Positions 32,706 through 40,925 of a DNA stretch of 64,000 nt are shown one piece after another. The notes beneath the pieces were generated by a model that saw nothing but the letters and a program-made list of their open reading frames with translations, was not told where the DNA came from and ran no database searches. Location: the NCBI GenBank assembly GCA_000719025.1, contig JODP01000016.1:1-64000 (forward strand), written 5' to 3'. Source of the stretch: Kineosporia aurantiaca JCM 3230. Lineage in GTDB: Bacteria; Actinomycetota; Actinomycetes; Actinomycetales; Kineosporiaceae. The position numbers were made by a program, and so were the translations under genes. How positions within the stretch are numbered: the first letter of the stretch is position 1; each line of letters opens with the position of its first letter.

Positions 32706-34598
32706 GTGCTGAACGTTCTGGATCCTCAGGCGGCCCGGCGGTGGGCGCTGGCCGCTCTGGCCGCTCTGGCCGACGCCCGGGAGGAGATCGACGCCCTCAA
32801 CGTCTTCCCGGTGCCCGACGGAGACACCGGAACCAACCTGTACCTGACCCTCGAGTCCGCGGTGGCTGCCGCCCAGGTCCTGCCGGAAAACGCGCCGGTC
32901 GCGGTGGTGGCCGACGCCTTCGCTCGCGGGGCGCTGCTGGGTGCCCGGGGGAATTCCGGGGTGATCGCGGCGCAGATGCTGCGGGGGTGGGCCGAGGTAC
33001 TCGCAGAGCATTCGGAACTCACGGCGCAGACCGCGGTCGAGTGTTTCCGGCGAGCCGATGAGCAGGCGTGGAAGGCCGTTCATCATCCGGTCGAGGGCAC
33101 GATCCTCTCGGTCAGCCGAGCTGCGGCCCAGGCTGCGCAACACGCGGCGGCGTCGGACTTCGGCGGTGATCTGGAATCGGTGATCAGCGCGGCGGCCGAA
33201 TCGGCGCAGCTCGCTCTCGCCCGCACACCCGTCCAGCTGCCGGCCCTGGCCGCGGCCGGCGTGGTGGACGCGGGCGGCCGCGGGCTGGTGGTGCTGCTGG
33301 ACGCGCTCGCCGAGGTGGTGATGGCCGATCACACGCATCACCGTCAGCATCGACAGCACCGTCGCCGGCGGCGTCCCGCCAACCTGCCCGCCCTCGACTT
33401 CGCCTCTTGTCAGGGGGTGACCGCAGTTGCGCCGTCCGGTGCCGCGGTGGGGCTGCCGGAATTGTGGACGCACGCGGCGACGGTGCGGTCGGGTCACGTC
33501 GACAGCCTGGATCGGGTGGACGAGCTCGATCCGGTGGGTCGCCCGGATTGGCTGGACCAGGCCGAGCCGGTTGAGGTGACGGCCGGTTCCGTGGCGATGG
33601 GCGCGGGGCGGCCGGGTTCCTCGTCCGACCTTCACGACGCCTTGGCGACGTCCTTCCCGCAGCCTCTGGAAGGCACCCAGGCCCGCTACGAGGTGATGTT
33701 CCTGCTCGACACCGAGCCGGCTCAGGGCGATGCGCTGGTCGAGGCGTTGCGGCAGCGGCTGGACGGGATCGGCGACTCGCTGGTGATCGTCGGGGGCCCG
33801 CAGCTGTGGCAGGTCCATGTGCACACGCCCGAGGCCGGGGCGGCGGTGGAGTCCGCGCTCGAGGCGGGGCATCCGCACCAGATCCGGATCACTCATCTCG
33901 GTGGTGGCGGGGCCGCCCGGGCGGTTGCCCGTAATCGGAGCACCGGGCTGGTGGCCTGTGCGGCCGGGCCCGGACTGGCCGAGCTGTTCGAGAGCACGGG
34001 GGCGGCCGTCGTGGCGGGCGGGCCGGGCCGGCGTCCCTCGACCGCGGCGATCCTGGCCGCGATCCATCGCACCCGGGCCACCGATGTCGCGGTGCTGCCG
34101 AACGATGCGGACACGCTCAGCGTCGCCCGGATCGCGGCGGCCTCGGCACGGGCCGAGGGGATCCGGGTGACCGTGGTGCCGACCCGGGCCCAGGTCCAGG
34201 GACTGGCGGCGGCCGCGGTGCACGATCCGGACCGCCGGTTCGACGACGACGTGGTCTCGATGTCGGCCGCGGCCGGGGCGGCCCGCGACGGCGCGGTGAC
34301 GGTGGCCGTGCGGAATGGACTCACCAGCGCGGGGGAGTGCAGGATCGGGGACGCGCTCGGGGTGGTCGACGGGGACTTCGCGGTGATCGGGGCCGACCTG
34401 CAGGCGGCCGCGGTCGGGGTTCTGCACCGGCTGCTGGCCTCGGGCGGCGAACTGGTCACCATCGTTGTCGGTGCCGGAGGGCATGATGCCCTTGCCCGCT
34501 CGGTGGCGGCGCACGCTCGCGGTCTCGGCCGGGGGCTGGAGGTGAACGTCGTGAACGGCGGTCAGCCCCGGTACCCGCTGCTGATCGGCGTGGAGTAG
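32706..34598 (+). CDS. DAK2-domain protein (FakA-like, fatty-acid kinase family)
   Basis: A 630-residue protein. The N-terminal Dak2 kinase domain shows NVFPVPDGDTGTNL (metal-binding Asp residues) near residue 34, LGARGNSGVIAAQMLRG near 80 and GVVDAGGRGLVVLLDAL near 185. The C-terminal part resembles the FakA middle and C-terminal domains. In Firmicutes FakA phosphorylates fatty acids held by FakB; in Actinobacteria the role is untested, and no DegV/FakB gene is near. GTG 32706 with AAGGGG 5 nt upstream matches the family start; ATG 32673 is possible. It is followed by recG after 29 nt, a classical arrangement. Confidence 0.85.
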   Translation: MLNVLDPQAARRWALAALAALADAREEIDALNVFPVPDGDTGTNLYLTLESAVAAAQVLPENAPVAVVADAFARGALLGARGNSGVIAAQMLRGWAEVLAEHSELTAQTAVECFRRADEQAWKAVHHPVEGTILSVSRAAAQAAQHAAASDFGGDLESVISAAAESAQLALARTPVQLPALAAAGVVDAGGRGLVVLLDALAEVVMADHTHHRQHRQHRRRRRPANLPALDFASCQGVTAVAPSGAAVGLPELWTHAATVRSGHVDSLDRVDELDPVGRPDWLDQAEPVEVTAGSVAMGAGRPGSSSDLHDALATSFPQPLEGTQARYEVMFLLDTEPAQGDALVEALRQRLDGIGDSLVIVGGPQLWQVHVHTPEAGAAVESALEAGHPHQIRITHLGGGGAARAVARNRSTGLVACAAGPGLAELFESTGAAVVAGGPGRRPSTAAILAAIHRTRATDVAVLPNDADTLSVARIAAASARAEGIRVTVVPTRAQVQGLAAAAVHDPDRRFDDDVVSMSAAAGAARDGAVTVAVRNGLTSAGECRIGDALGVVDGDFAVIGADLQAAAVGVLHRLLASGGELVTIVVGAGGHDALARSVAAHARGLGRGLEVNVVNGGQPRYPLLIGVE

Positions 34599-34627
34599 GA
34601 AAAGACGCGGACAGGGGTGAGCGCTCG

Positions 34628-36889
34628 GTGGCGACGGCAGGGCCGACCGAATCGATGCCGGAACGGCTCCGGGAGTCGCTGACCAAGGCGATCGGCAGCC
34701 GGACGGCGAAGGTGCTGGAGCGGGAGCTGGGCCTGGAGACGGTCGGCGACCTGTTGCGGCACTACCCGCGGCGGTACATGGAGCTGGGCGAGCTCACCCC
34801 GATCGACTCGCTGCCGGAGGACGAGCCGGTCAGCCTGGTCGCCGAGGTCCGCAAGGTGAGCGTGCGGGAGATGAAGACCCGGCGCAGCAAGATCATGAAC
34901 GTCGAGGTCACCGACGGGCACGGCTCGCTCGACCTGACCTTCTTCAACAACGTCTACAAGCCGCAGAAGGAGCTCACCGTCGGGCGGCGGGCGCTGTTCA
35001 GCGGCAAGGTCTCGCGGTACCAGAACCGCAAGCAGCTCGCCCAGCCGATGTACGAGCTGCTCGACGAGGAGTCGGACGTCAGCGAGGAACAGCTGCAGCA
35101 GCGGCTGGAGATGCCGCTGCCGATCTACCCGGCCACCGGCAAGGTCGGCTCCAACCTGATCCGGAACTCGATCCGGCCGATCCTCGACACGCTGCCGAAG
35201 GACCTGCCCGACCCGGTCCCGGCCAAGGTCCGGATGAAGCTCGGCCTGATCGACCTGAGCTCGGCGCTGCGGCAGATCCACCGGCCCGGCGACCGGGCCC
35301 AGCTGGCCGCGGCCCAGCGGCGGCTGAAGTTCGAGGAGGCGTTCATCCTCCAGACCCTGCTGGTCTGGCGGAAGGCGACGGATCGCCAGCTGGCCGCCAC
35401 CCCGCGTCCGTACGTCCCCGGCCGCCTGGCCGACGCACTCGACGAGCGGCTGCCGTTCGAGCTCACCGACGGGCAGAAGCAGGTGGACGAGGAGATCTTC
35501 GCCGACCTGGCCGAGGAACACCCGATGCACCGGCTGCTGCAGGGTGAGGTGGGCTCGGGCAAGACGCTGGTCGCGCTGCGGGCGATGGCCCGGGTGGTCG
35601 ACTCCGGCGGCCAGGCCGCCCTCCTGGCCCCGACCGAGGTGCTGGCCACCCAGCACCACCGCTCGATCTCGGCGATGCTCGGCGACCTCGCGCTCGGCGG
35701 GATGCTCGGTGGGGACGAGCGGGGCACCAAGGTCACGCTGCTCACCGGCTCGATGAACACCGCCACCCGGCGCAAGGCGCTGCTCGAGGCGGCCTCGGGC
35801 GACGCGGGGATCGTGATCGGCACGCACGCCCTGATCCAGGAGACGGTGCAGTTCTCCGACCTGGGCCTGGTGGTGGTGGACGAGCAGCACCGGTTCGGCG
35901 TGGAGCAGCGGGACGCCCTGCGGCAGAAGGGCCGCACCACCCCGCACCTGCTGGTGATGACCGCCACGCCGATCCCGCGCACGGTGGCGATGACGGTGTT
36001 CGGCGACCTGGAGACCTCGGTGCTGGACCAGTTGCCGGCCGGCCGCAGCGAGATCGCCACCCACGTGGTCAACGTCCGGGACGAGCGCTGGCTCAGCCGC
36101 ACCTGGGCCCGGGTCGCCGAGGAGTGCCGGGGCGGGCACCAGGCCTACGTGGTCTGCGCGCGGATCGGCGCCGAGGAGAACGAGGACGACGTCGAGGCCG
36201 AGATCGATCCGGGCCTGCACGTGGTCGGCGACGCCGAGGCGGCGACGTTCGACCTGAAGCTGGGCGAGGAGCGCCGTCCGGCCGCGGCCGCGATCGACGT
36301 GCTGGCCGCGCTGCGGATCCAGCCCGAGCTGGACGGCCTGGTGATCGAGATGCTGCACGGCCGGATGCCGGCCGAGGAGCGCGAAGAGGTGATGCGCCGG
36401 TTCGCCGCCAACGAGATCCACGTCCTGGTGGCGACCACGGTGATCGAGGTCGGCGTGGACGTGCCGAACGCCACCGCCATGGTGATCACCGACGCGGACC
36501 GGTTCGGCGTCTCCCAGCTGCACCAGCTGCGCGGCCGGGTCGGCCGGGGCAAGGCCGCGGGCGTCTGCCTACTGCTCACCGAGGCCGGACCCGGCCCCTC
36601 GCTGGAACGGTTGCGCGCGGTGGAGAGCACCCGCGACGGCTTCGCGCTGGCCCGGATCGACCTGGAGACCCGGCGCGAGGGCGACGTGCTCGGGTCCCGG
36701 CAGTCCGGCATCGGCTCGTCGCTGAAACTGCTGCGGGTCCTGCGCGACGAGAAGGTGATCGTCGAGGCCCGGCAGGCGGCGACCGAACTGCTGGACGAGG
36801 ACGTGCGCCTGCGCGCCCACCCCCACCTGGTCGATGCGCTGCGCCCCTGGCTGGGCTCGGGGCAGGCCGCCTTCTTGGACCGAGGCTGA
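34628..36889 (+). CDS. recG: ATP-dependent DNA helicase RecG
   Basis: A 753-residue branched-DNA helicase that reverses stalled forks and processes Holliday junctions. The wedge/OB domain occupies the first ~170 residues. Walker A (GEVGSGKT) is near residue 306, the DEQH box of motif II (VVVDEQHRFGVEQR) near 417, motif III (MTATPIPRT) near 442, and motif VI (QLRGRVGRG) near 635. Length is a little above the usual 690. The start is GTG 34628. It is probably translated from the same mRNA as the DAK gene and rsmD, which begins 1 nt after the recG stop. Confidence 0.97.
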   Translation: MATAGPTESMPERLRESLTKAIGSRTAKVLERELGLETVGDLLRHYPRRYMELGELTPIDSLPEDEPVSLVAEVRKVSVREMKTRRSKIMNVEVTDGHGSLDLTFFNNVYKPQKELTVGRRALFSGKVSRYQNRKQLAQPMYELLDEESDVSEEQLQQRLEMPLPIYPATGKVGSNLIRNSIRPILDTLPKDLPDPVPAKVRMKLGLIDLSSALRQIHRPGDRAQLAAAQRRLKFEEAFILQTLLVWRKATDRQLAATPRPYVPGRLADALDERLPFELTDGQKQVDEEIFADLAEEHPMHRLLQGEVGSGKTLVALRAMARVVDSGGQAALLAPTEVLATQHHRSISAMLGDLALGGMLGGDERGTKVTLLTGSMNTATRRKALLEAASGDAGIVIGTHALIQETVQFSDLGLVVVDEQHRFGVEQRDALRQKGRTTPHLLVMTATPIPRTVAMTVFGDLETSVLDQLPAGRSEIATHVVNVRDERWLSRTWARVAEECRGGHQAYVVCARIGAEENEDDVEAEIDPGLHVVGDAEAATFDLKLGEERRPAAAAIDVLAALRIQPELDGLVIEMLHGRMPAEEREEVMRRFAANEIHVLVATTVIEVGVDVPNATAMVITDADRFGVSQLHQLRGRVGRGKAAGVCLLLTEAGPGPSLERLRAVESTRDGFALARIDLETRREGDVLGSRQSGIGSSLKLLRVLRDEKVIVEARQAATELLDEDVRLRAHPHLVDALRPWLGSGQAAFLDRG

Positions 36890-36890
36890 T

Positions 36891-37466
36891 GTGACCAGGA
36901 TCGTGGCGGGCACCGCCGGAGGGCGCCGGCTGGTGGTGCCGAAGGGCGACACCACCCGGCCGACCAGCGACCGGGTGCGAGAGGCGCTGTTCGGGGCGCT
37001 GGACGCGCGGGGGCTGCTGCACGGCGTCCGGGTGCTCGACCTGTTCTGCGGCTCCGGAGCGCTCGGGCTGGAGGCGATGAGCCGGGGCGCCGCCGATGTC
37101 GTGCTGGTGGACGCGAGCCGGCAGGCGGTGGAAGCCGCCCGTAAGAACGTGGCCACGCTGCAGTTCCCCCGGGCCGCGGTGGTGCTGTCCTCGGTGCAGA
37201 AGTTCCTCGACGGGCGCGCGGCGTCCCCGGTCGGGCTGGTCTTCGCCGATCCGCCGTATCCGATGGGCGAGGTGGAACTGGCCGCGATGCTGGCCGCGCT
37301 GGCGTCCAACGGCTGGCTGGGTTCCGAGGCCACCGTGGTGATCGAGCGCAGCGGGCGCTCGCCGGAGCCGCGCTGGCCGGAGGGGATGTTCCGGGAGGCG
37401 GTGCGGCGGTACGGGGAGACGTCGGTGTGGCAGGCGGTGTGGGACCCGGAGCCTGCGGTGCAGTGA
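36891..37466 (+). CDS. rsmD: 16S rRNA (guanine966-N2)-methyltransferase
   Basis: A 191-residue class I methyltransferase. The SAM motif is VLDLFCGSGALGLEAMSRGA (near residue 44), and the catalytic tetrad is DPPY within FADPPYPMGE. It begins VTRIVAGTAGGRRLVVP, the usual RsmD start, at GTG 36891 directly after recG. Methylation of G966 in the ribosomal P site is the known role. About 120 nt without a gene follow, containing the coaD promoter. Confidence 0.95.
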   Translation: MTRIVAGTAGGRRLVVPKGDTTRPTSDRVREALFGALDARGLLHGVRVLDLFCGSGALGLEAMSRGAADVVLVDASRQAVEAARKNVATLQFPRAAVVLSSVQKFLDGRAASPVGLVFADPPYPMGEVELAAMLAALASNGWLGSEATVVIERSGRSPEPRWPEGMFREAVRRYGETSVWQAVWDPEPAVQ

Positions 37467-37576
37467 ACGGTGCGCGGGTTTGCCCAACTTTCGGTTCGGT
37501 GTGTCGTGTTCCTTGGGCGGGCGGGGGCTCGGGATGGCAAAGCTGGAGGCCGCAGTTGAGCACGCGGCAGACCGGG

Positions 37577-37582
37577 TAGCGT
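37577..37582 (+). promoter_or_regulatory. -10 box of coaD
   Basis: TAGCGT ends 7 nt before GTG 37590. TTGAGC at 37556-37561 could be the -35, but the spacer is only 15 nt. Confidence 0.45.
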
Positions 37583-37589
37583 CCCTCCC

Positions 37590-38111
37590 GTGACTCGTCG
37601 CTGCGTATGCCCCGGCAGTTTCGACCCGGTGACCAACGGCCACCTCGACGTGATCCGGCGGGCGACCGTCCTCTTCGACGAGGTGATCGTCGCAGTGGCC
37701 GGCAACCCCTCGAAGCGGTCGATGTTCAGCCTTCCCGAGCGGGTCGGGCTGATCGAGACGAGCGTCACCGACCTGCCCGGGGTGACGGTCGCCACCGTCG
37801 AGGGCGGGCTCCTGGTCGACTTCTGCCGCCGGGTCGGCGCGGTGGCGGTGGTGAAGGGCCTGCGCAGCGGCACGGACTTCGCCTACGAACTTCCGATGGC
37901 CCTGATGAACCGGCACCTGAGCGGCGTCGAAACGGTCTTCCTGCCCGGAGAGCCCCGGTTCGAGCACGTTTCGAGCAGTTTGATCAAGGAAGTCGCGGCT
38001 CATGGGGGTGACGTGTCCGGTCTTGTCCCGGAGCATGTCCTGGCGCGCCTCCTGGCACGAGTCGGGCGGGTTGGTCAGACTGAAAGCGGTCAGCCCGATG
38101 CGGCCGGTTAA
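37590..38111 (+). CDS. coaD: Phosphopantetheine adenylyltransferase
   Basis: A 173-residue enzyme that adds AMP to 4'-phosphopantetheine, the fourth step of CoA synthesis. The nucleotidyltransferase motif is CVCPGSFDPVTNGHLD (TNGH form). KGLRSGTDFAYELPMALMNR and SSSLIKEVAAHGGDVSGLVP are signatures of the family. GTG 37590 is predicted to be leaderless. It extends about 12 residues beyond the usual C-terminus. Confidence 0.97.
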   Translation: MTRRCVCPGSFDPVTNGHLDVIRRATVLFDEVIVAVAGNPSKRSMFSLPERVGLIETSVTDLPGVTVATVEGGLLVDFCRRVGAVAVVKGLRSGTDFAYELPMALMNRHLSGVETVFLPGEPRFEHVSSSLIKEVAAHGGDVSGLVPEHVLARLLARVGRVGQTESGQPDAAG

Positions 38112-38133
38112 GAGCTCTCCGTAACTATCTGGT

Positions 38134-38139
38134 TACTCT
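38134..38139 (+). promoter_or_regulatory. Candidate -10 box before sepIVA
   Basis: TACTCT would start RNA near 38146, about 50 nt before the chosen GTG. A TTG at 38147 could be a leaderless start instead. Confidence 0.3.
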
Positions 38140-38194
38140 GGGCGCATTGGCCACTTCCCCCCGCATCGGACCGAAGCAGGGAGGGAGGTCCCCG

Positions 38195-39163
38195 GTGAGT
38201 CTTCGCCGAACCTTGGACGCAATGGGCGCGATGGTCGAGCGGGCGTCGTCGGTCCCGCTCTCGGCGTCCTGCATGGTCAACCGCGCCGAGATGCTGGCCC
38301 TGGTGGAACGGGCCCGGGCCGAGCTGCCGGTCGAGCTCGACCAGGCGGCCGAGCTGCTGGTGGCCCATCAGGAGGTGATCTCCCGGGCCGAGACCGAGGC
38401 CGAGGAGCTCCTGGCCCAGGCCCAGGCGGACGCCGAGCAGATGATCACCGACAGCGCCGTGGTGGCCAGTGCGCACGCGCGGTCGGAGCAGATCCTGGAC
38501 GCGGCGCGGGCCGAGGCGGCCCGGTTGCTGCGCGAGTGCGACCTGTACTGCGACAACCGGCTGGGTGCCCTGGAGGAGACCCTGAACCGGTCGCTGGGGC
38601 AGGTGCGGCGCGGCCGGGACCGGCTGCGCGAGCGCAGCGAGCTGGACTACCTGGATCCGCTGCCGGACGAGGCGGACCCGGAGGGCCGGGACGTGCAGGT
38701 CGAGTACCAGCAGGCCGTCGAACGGCAGCGGGAGCAGCAGGACCGCGAGGCGTGGGCGGTCCGGGAGCGGCATCGGGACGAGGCCTACGACCAGTACGAG
38801 CAGGACGAATTGGAGGGGCAGGTCCTGCCCCCCACCGAGGACGCGTACGACCAGGAGCGGGAGGCCGCCCAGGCGGCCCAGGCCGCGCGGGCGCTGCAGG
38901 CGTCCCGGACCGAGGTCGACGGGGTGGTCTGGGAGGTGGCCCGGCCGGAGCAGGCCGATCCGGAGCCGCCGGAGGCCGAGGTGACCACCGATCCTCCAGA
39001 GGCCGATGACGTCGTCGACCCCCGGACGTCCTCTGGTCGTAAACCCGATGATTACGGACGCACGCCCGCTGCCGTGGGCAGTGGGCTGGCCACCGGGCCG
39101 GAGCGGCGGGTGCTCGATCTGACCGCGGTGGAGCGGGCTGCGGAGCATTCCGGTTTGGGTTAA
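38195..39163 (+). CDS. sepIVA: SepIVA-like DivIVA-family coiled-coil protein
   Basis: A 322-residue protein related to mycobacterial SepIVA, judged from recalled similarity at both ends: the start (LDAMGAMVERASSVPLSASC, MVNRAEMLALVERA) and the segment ECDLYCDNRLGALEETLNR with GRDRLRE. The middle is a heptad-rich Ala/Glu/Gln coiled coil. SepIVA acts in septation and cell-envelope maintenance. The gene order with yceD, rpmF, rnc and mutM is the same as in mycobacteria. Here an acidic, Gln/Asp-rich tail of about 150 residues follows the conserved end. GTG 38195 has GGGAGG 6-9 nt upstream and gives the family start; a TTG at 38147 would add 16 residues. Confidence 0.8.
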   Translation: MSLRRTLDAMGAMVERASSVPLSASCMVNRAEMLALVERARAELPVELDQAAELLVAHQEVISRAETEAEELLAQAQADAEQMITDSAVVASAHARSEQILDAARAEAARLLRECDLYCDNRLGALEETLNRSLGQVRRGRDRLRERSELDYLDPLPDEADPEGRDVQVEYQQAVERQREQQDREAWAVRERHRDEAYDQYEQDELEGQVLPPTEDAYDQEREAAQAAQAARALQASRTEVDGVVWEVARPEQADPEPPEAEVTTDPPEADDVVDPRTSSGRKPDDYGRTPAAVGSGLATGPERRVLDLTAVERAAEHSGLG

Positions 39164-39248
39164 CCCGGCCACCTGAAGTAGCCTTGCTCGCTGGTCTTAG
39201 TGTCAACCGGAAACCCTCGGGGAATCCGGTTCCTGTGAGGAGTGCGCC

Positions 39249-39845
39249 ATCCGTCTGAACGCCCGTTCGCCCTACGTTCTCGACACCAGGGAACTGGGCC
39301 GGCGACCGGGCATGATGCGGAAGCTCCAGCGGACCGTCCCGGCCCCGGCCGAGCTCGGTACCGAGGTGATCGGCATCCGTGAGGGCACTGACGTCGAGCT
39401 GGATCTCCGGCTCGAGGCAGTGATGGAAGGTGTGCTGGTCAGTGGCACGGCCACGACCGTGGCGGTGGGTGAGTGCATCCGCTGCCTGGACGAGGTCAAG
39501 CTGGATCTGGTGGTCCATCTCGGGGAGCTCTACAGCTACCCGGAGAACCGGGTCGCCGAGGACCAGGACGAGGACCGGCAGGAACTCAGTGACGATCTGA
39601 TCGACCTCGAGCCCGCCCTGCGGGACGCGGTGGTTTCCGAACTTCCGTTCCAGCCGGTCTGCCGGGAAGACTGCCCAGGTCTGTGCTCCGAGTGCGGAGT
39701 GCACCTGGCGGACGATCCGGACCACAGTCACGAGGTGTCCGACCCCCGGTGGTCGGCACTTCAGGGCATCCTGTCCGAAGGGATGCCGAACCAAGCATCC
39801 GGTGCGCCCGCAGTGGGCACCCCGGACGATACGAAGGAGAGCTGA
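39249..39845 (+). CDS. YceD/DUF177 family protein with apparent AUC start
   Basis: A 198-residue protein if initiated at ATC 39249. The family is linked to ribosome assembly, next to rpmF, and binds 23S rRNA or its precursor in other organisms. A zinc-type Cys set is present: GECIRCLDEV and CREDCPGLCSECGVHL. The conserved N-terminus IRLNARSPYVLDTRELGRR lies upstream of the first ATG (39312). From the in-frame stop at 39198 to 39312 there is no ATG, GTG or TTG. GAGGAG at 39237-39242 is 6 nt before the ATC, an ideal ribosome site. The only rival is CTG 39255. An ATG 39312 start would lose 21 conserved residues. Confidence 0.85.
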   Translation: MRLNARSPYVLDTRELGRRPGMMRKLQRTVPAPAELGTEVIGIREGTDVELDLRLEAVMEGVLVSGTATTVAVGECIRCLDEVKLDLVVHLGELYSYPENRVAEDQDEDRQELSDDLIDLEPALRDAVVSELPFQPVCREDCPGLCSECGVHLADDPDHSHEVSDPRWSALQGILSEGMPNQASGAPAVGTPDDTKES

Positions 39846-39849
39846 AGGC

Positions 39850-40053
39850 GTGGCCGTTCCGAAGCGGAAGATGTCCCGCAGCAACACGCGGTCCCGCCGG
39901 GCGCAGTGGAAGGCGACGCCGACGGCGCTCACCGCCACGACGTCGGGTGGCACCACCACCTATTCCCGGCCGCACCAGGCGCGGGTCGTCACCGACTCCG
40001 CCGGCACCCCGCTGTACCTCGAGTACAAGGGTCGCAAGGTCAAGGACCTCTGA
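39850..40053 (+). CDS. rpmF: 50S ribosomal protein L32
   Basis: A 67-residue L32. It starts VAVPKRKMSRSNTRSRRAQW, the normal family N-terminus. The Cys pairs found in some L32 proteins are absent, so this is the zinc-free form. GTG 39850 has AAGGAGA at 39834-39840, inside the end of the yceD gene. The pairing yceD-rpmF is nearly universal. Confidence 0.96.
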   Translation: MAVPKRKMSRSNTRSRRAQWKATPTALTATTSGGTTTYSRPHQARVVTDSAGTPLYLEYKGRKVKDL

Positions 40054-40061
40054 GTCTGAGC

Positions 40062-40922
40062 ATGACCACCGGGCGTGCGTCTGACGAGGGAGCAGTCTCT
40101 CTGTCTGGTCAGGAAGCCCACGTAACCGTGACCCACCCGACCGACGCACCGCCCGCCGGCCTGGACGCCGAGGCGCTCGCCAAGCACGACAAGCTTGTCG
40201 AGGTCCTTGGCGTCCAGGTCAGTCATGGGCTGCTGTTCAAGGCGCTCACCCACCGCTCGTACGCGTACGAGAACGGTGGCCTGCCGACCAACGAACGCCT
40301 GGAGTTCCTCGGGGACTCGGTGCTGGGCCTGGTCGTGACCTCGGCGCTCTACCGCAGCCATCCCACGCTGCCCGAGGGCCAGCTGGCCAAGTTGCGGGCC
40401 GCGGTGGTCAACATGCGCGCGCTGGCCGGAGTCGGCCGGCGGCTCGGCCTGGGCGAGTACCTGATGCTCGGCCGCGGCGAGGAGGCCAGTGGTGGGCGCG
40501 ACAAGTCGTCCATCCTCGCCGACACCGTCGAGGCCCTGATCGGTGCGGTCTATCTGGAGTCCGGGATGGAGCGGGCCGGCGAGCTGGTGCATCGCCTGGT
40601 CGATCCGCTGCTCGAGACCAGCGCCGAACTCGGCGCCGGCCTGGACTGGAAGACCAGCCTGCAGGAGCTCACCGCGATGGAGGGCCTCGGGGTGCCGGAG
40701 TACGCGGTCACCGAGGAGGGCCCGGACCACGCCAAGATCTTCCACGCCTCGGCCCTGGTCCGCGCGGTGTCGAAGGGTGAGGGCACCGGGCGCAGCAAGA
40801 AGGAGGCCGAGCAGGAGGCCGCCGCGGCGGCCTTCGGTCTGCTGACCGCCGAGCGCACCGCCGCCCTGGCGGCCGCCGCCGAAGCCGGGACCGCTGCCGA
40901 ATCCGAGTCGCCGAAGGACTGA
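40062..40922 (+). CDS. rnc: Ribonuclease III
   Basis: A 286-residue double-strand-specific endoribonuclease for rRNA processing and antisense control. The signature NERLEFLGDSVLGLVV (catalytic Glu and Asp) lies near residue 79 and ILADTVEALIGAVYLE near 150. The C-terminal dsRNA-binding domain occupies about 185-255. A long Ala/Glu-rich tail follows. ATG 40062 starts 8 nt after rpmF; the ~35 residues before the catalytic domain are variable. It is followed by mutM after 3 nt. Confidence 0.96.
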   Translation: MTTGRASDEGAVSLSGQEAHVTVTHPTDAPPAGLDAEALAKHDKLVEVLGVQVSHGLLFKALTHRSYAYENGGLPTNERLEFLGDSVLGLVVTSALYRSHPTLPEGQLAKLRAAVVNMRALAGVGRRLGLGEYLMLGRGEEASGGRDKSSILADTVEALIGAVYLESGMERAGELVHRLVDPLLETSAELGAGLDWKTSLQELTAMEGLGVPEYAVTEEGPDHAKIFHASALVRAVSKGEGTGRSKKEAEQEAAAAAFGLLTAERTAALAAAAEAGTAAESESPKD

Positions 40923-40925
40923 GCC

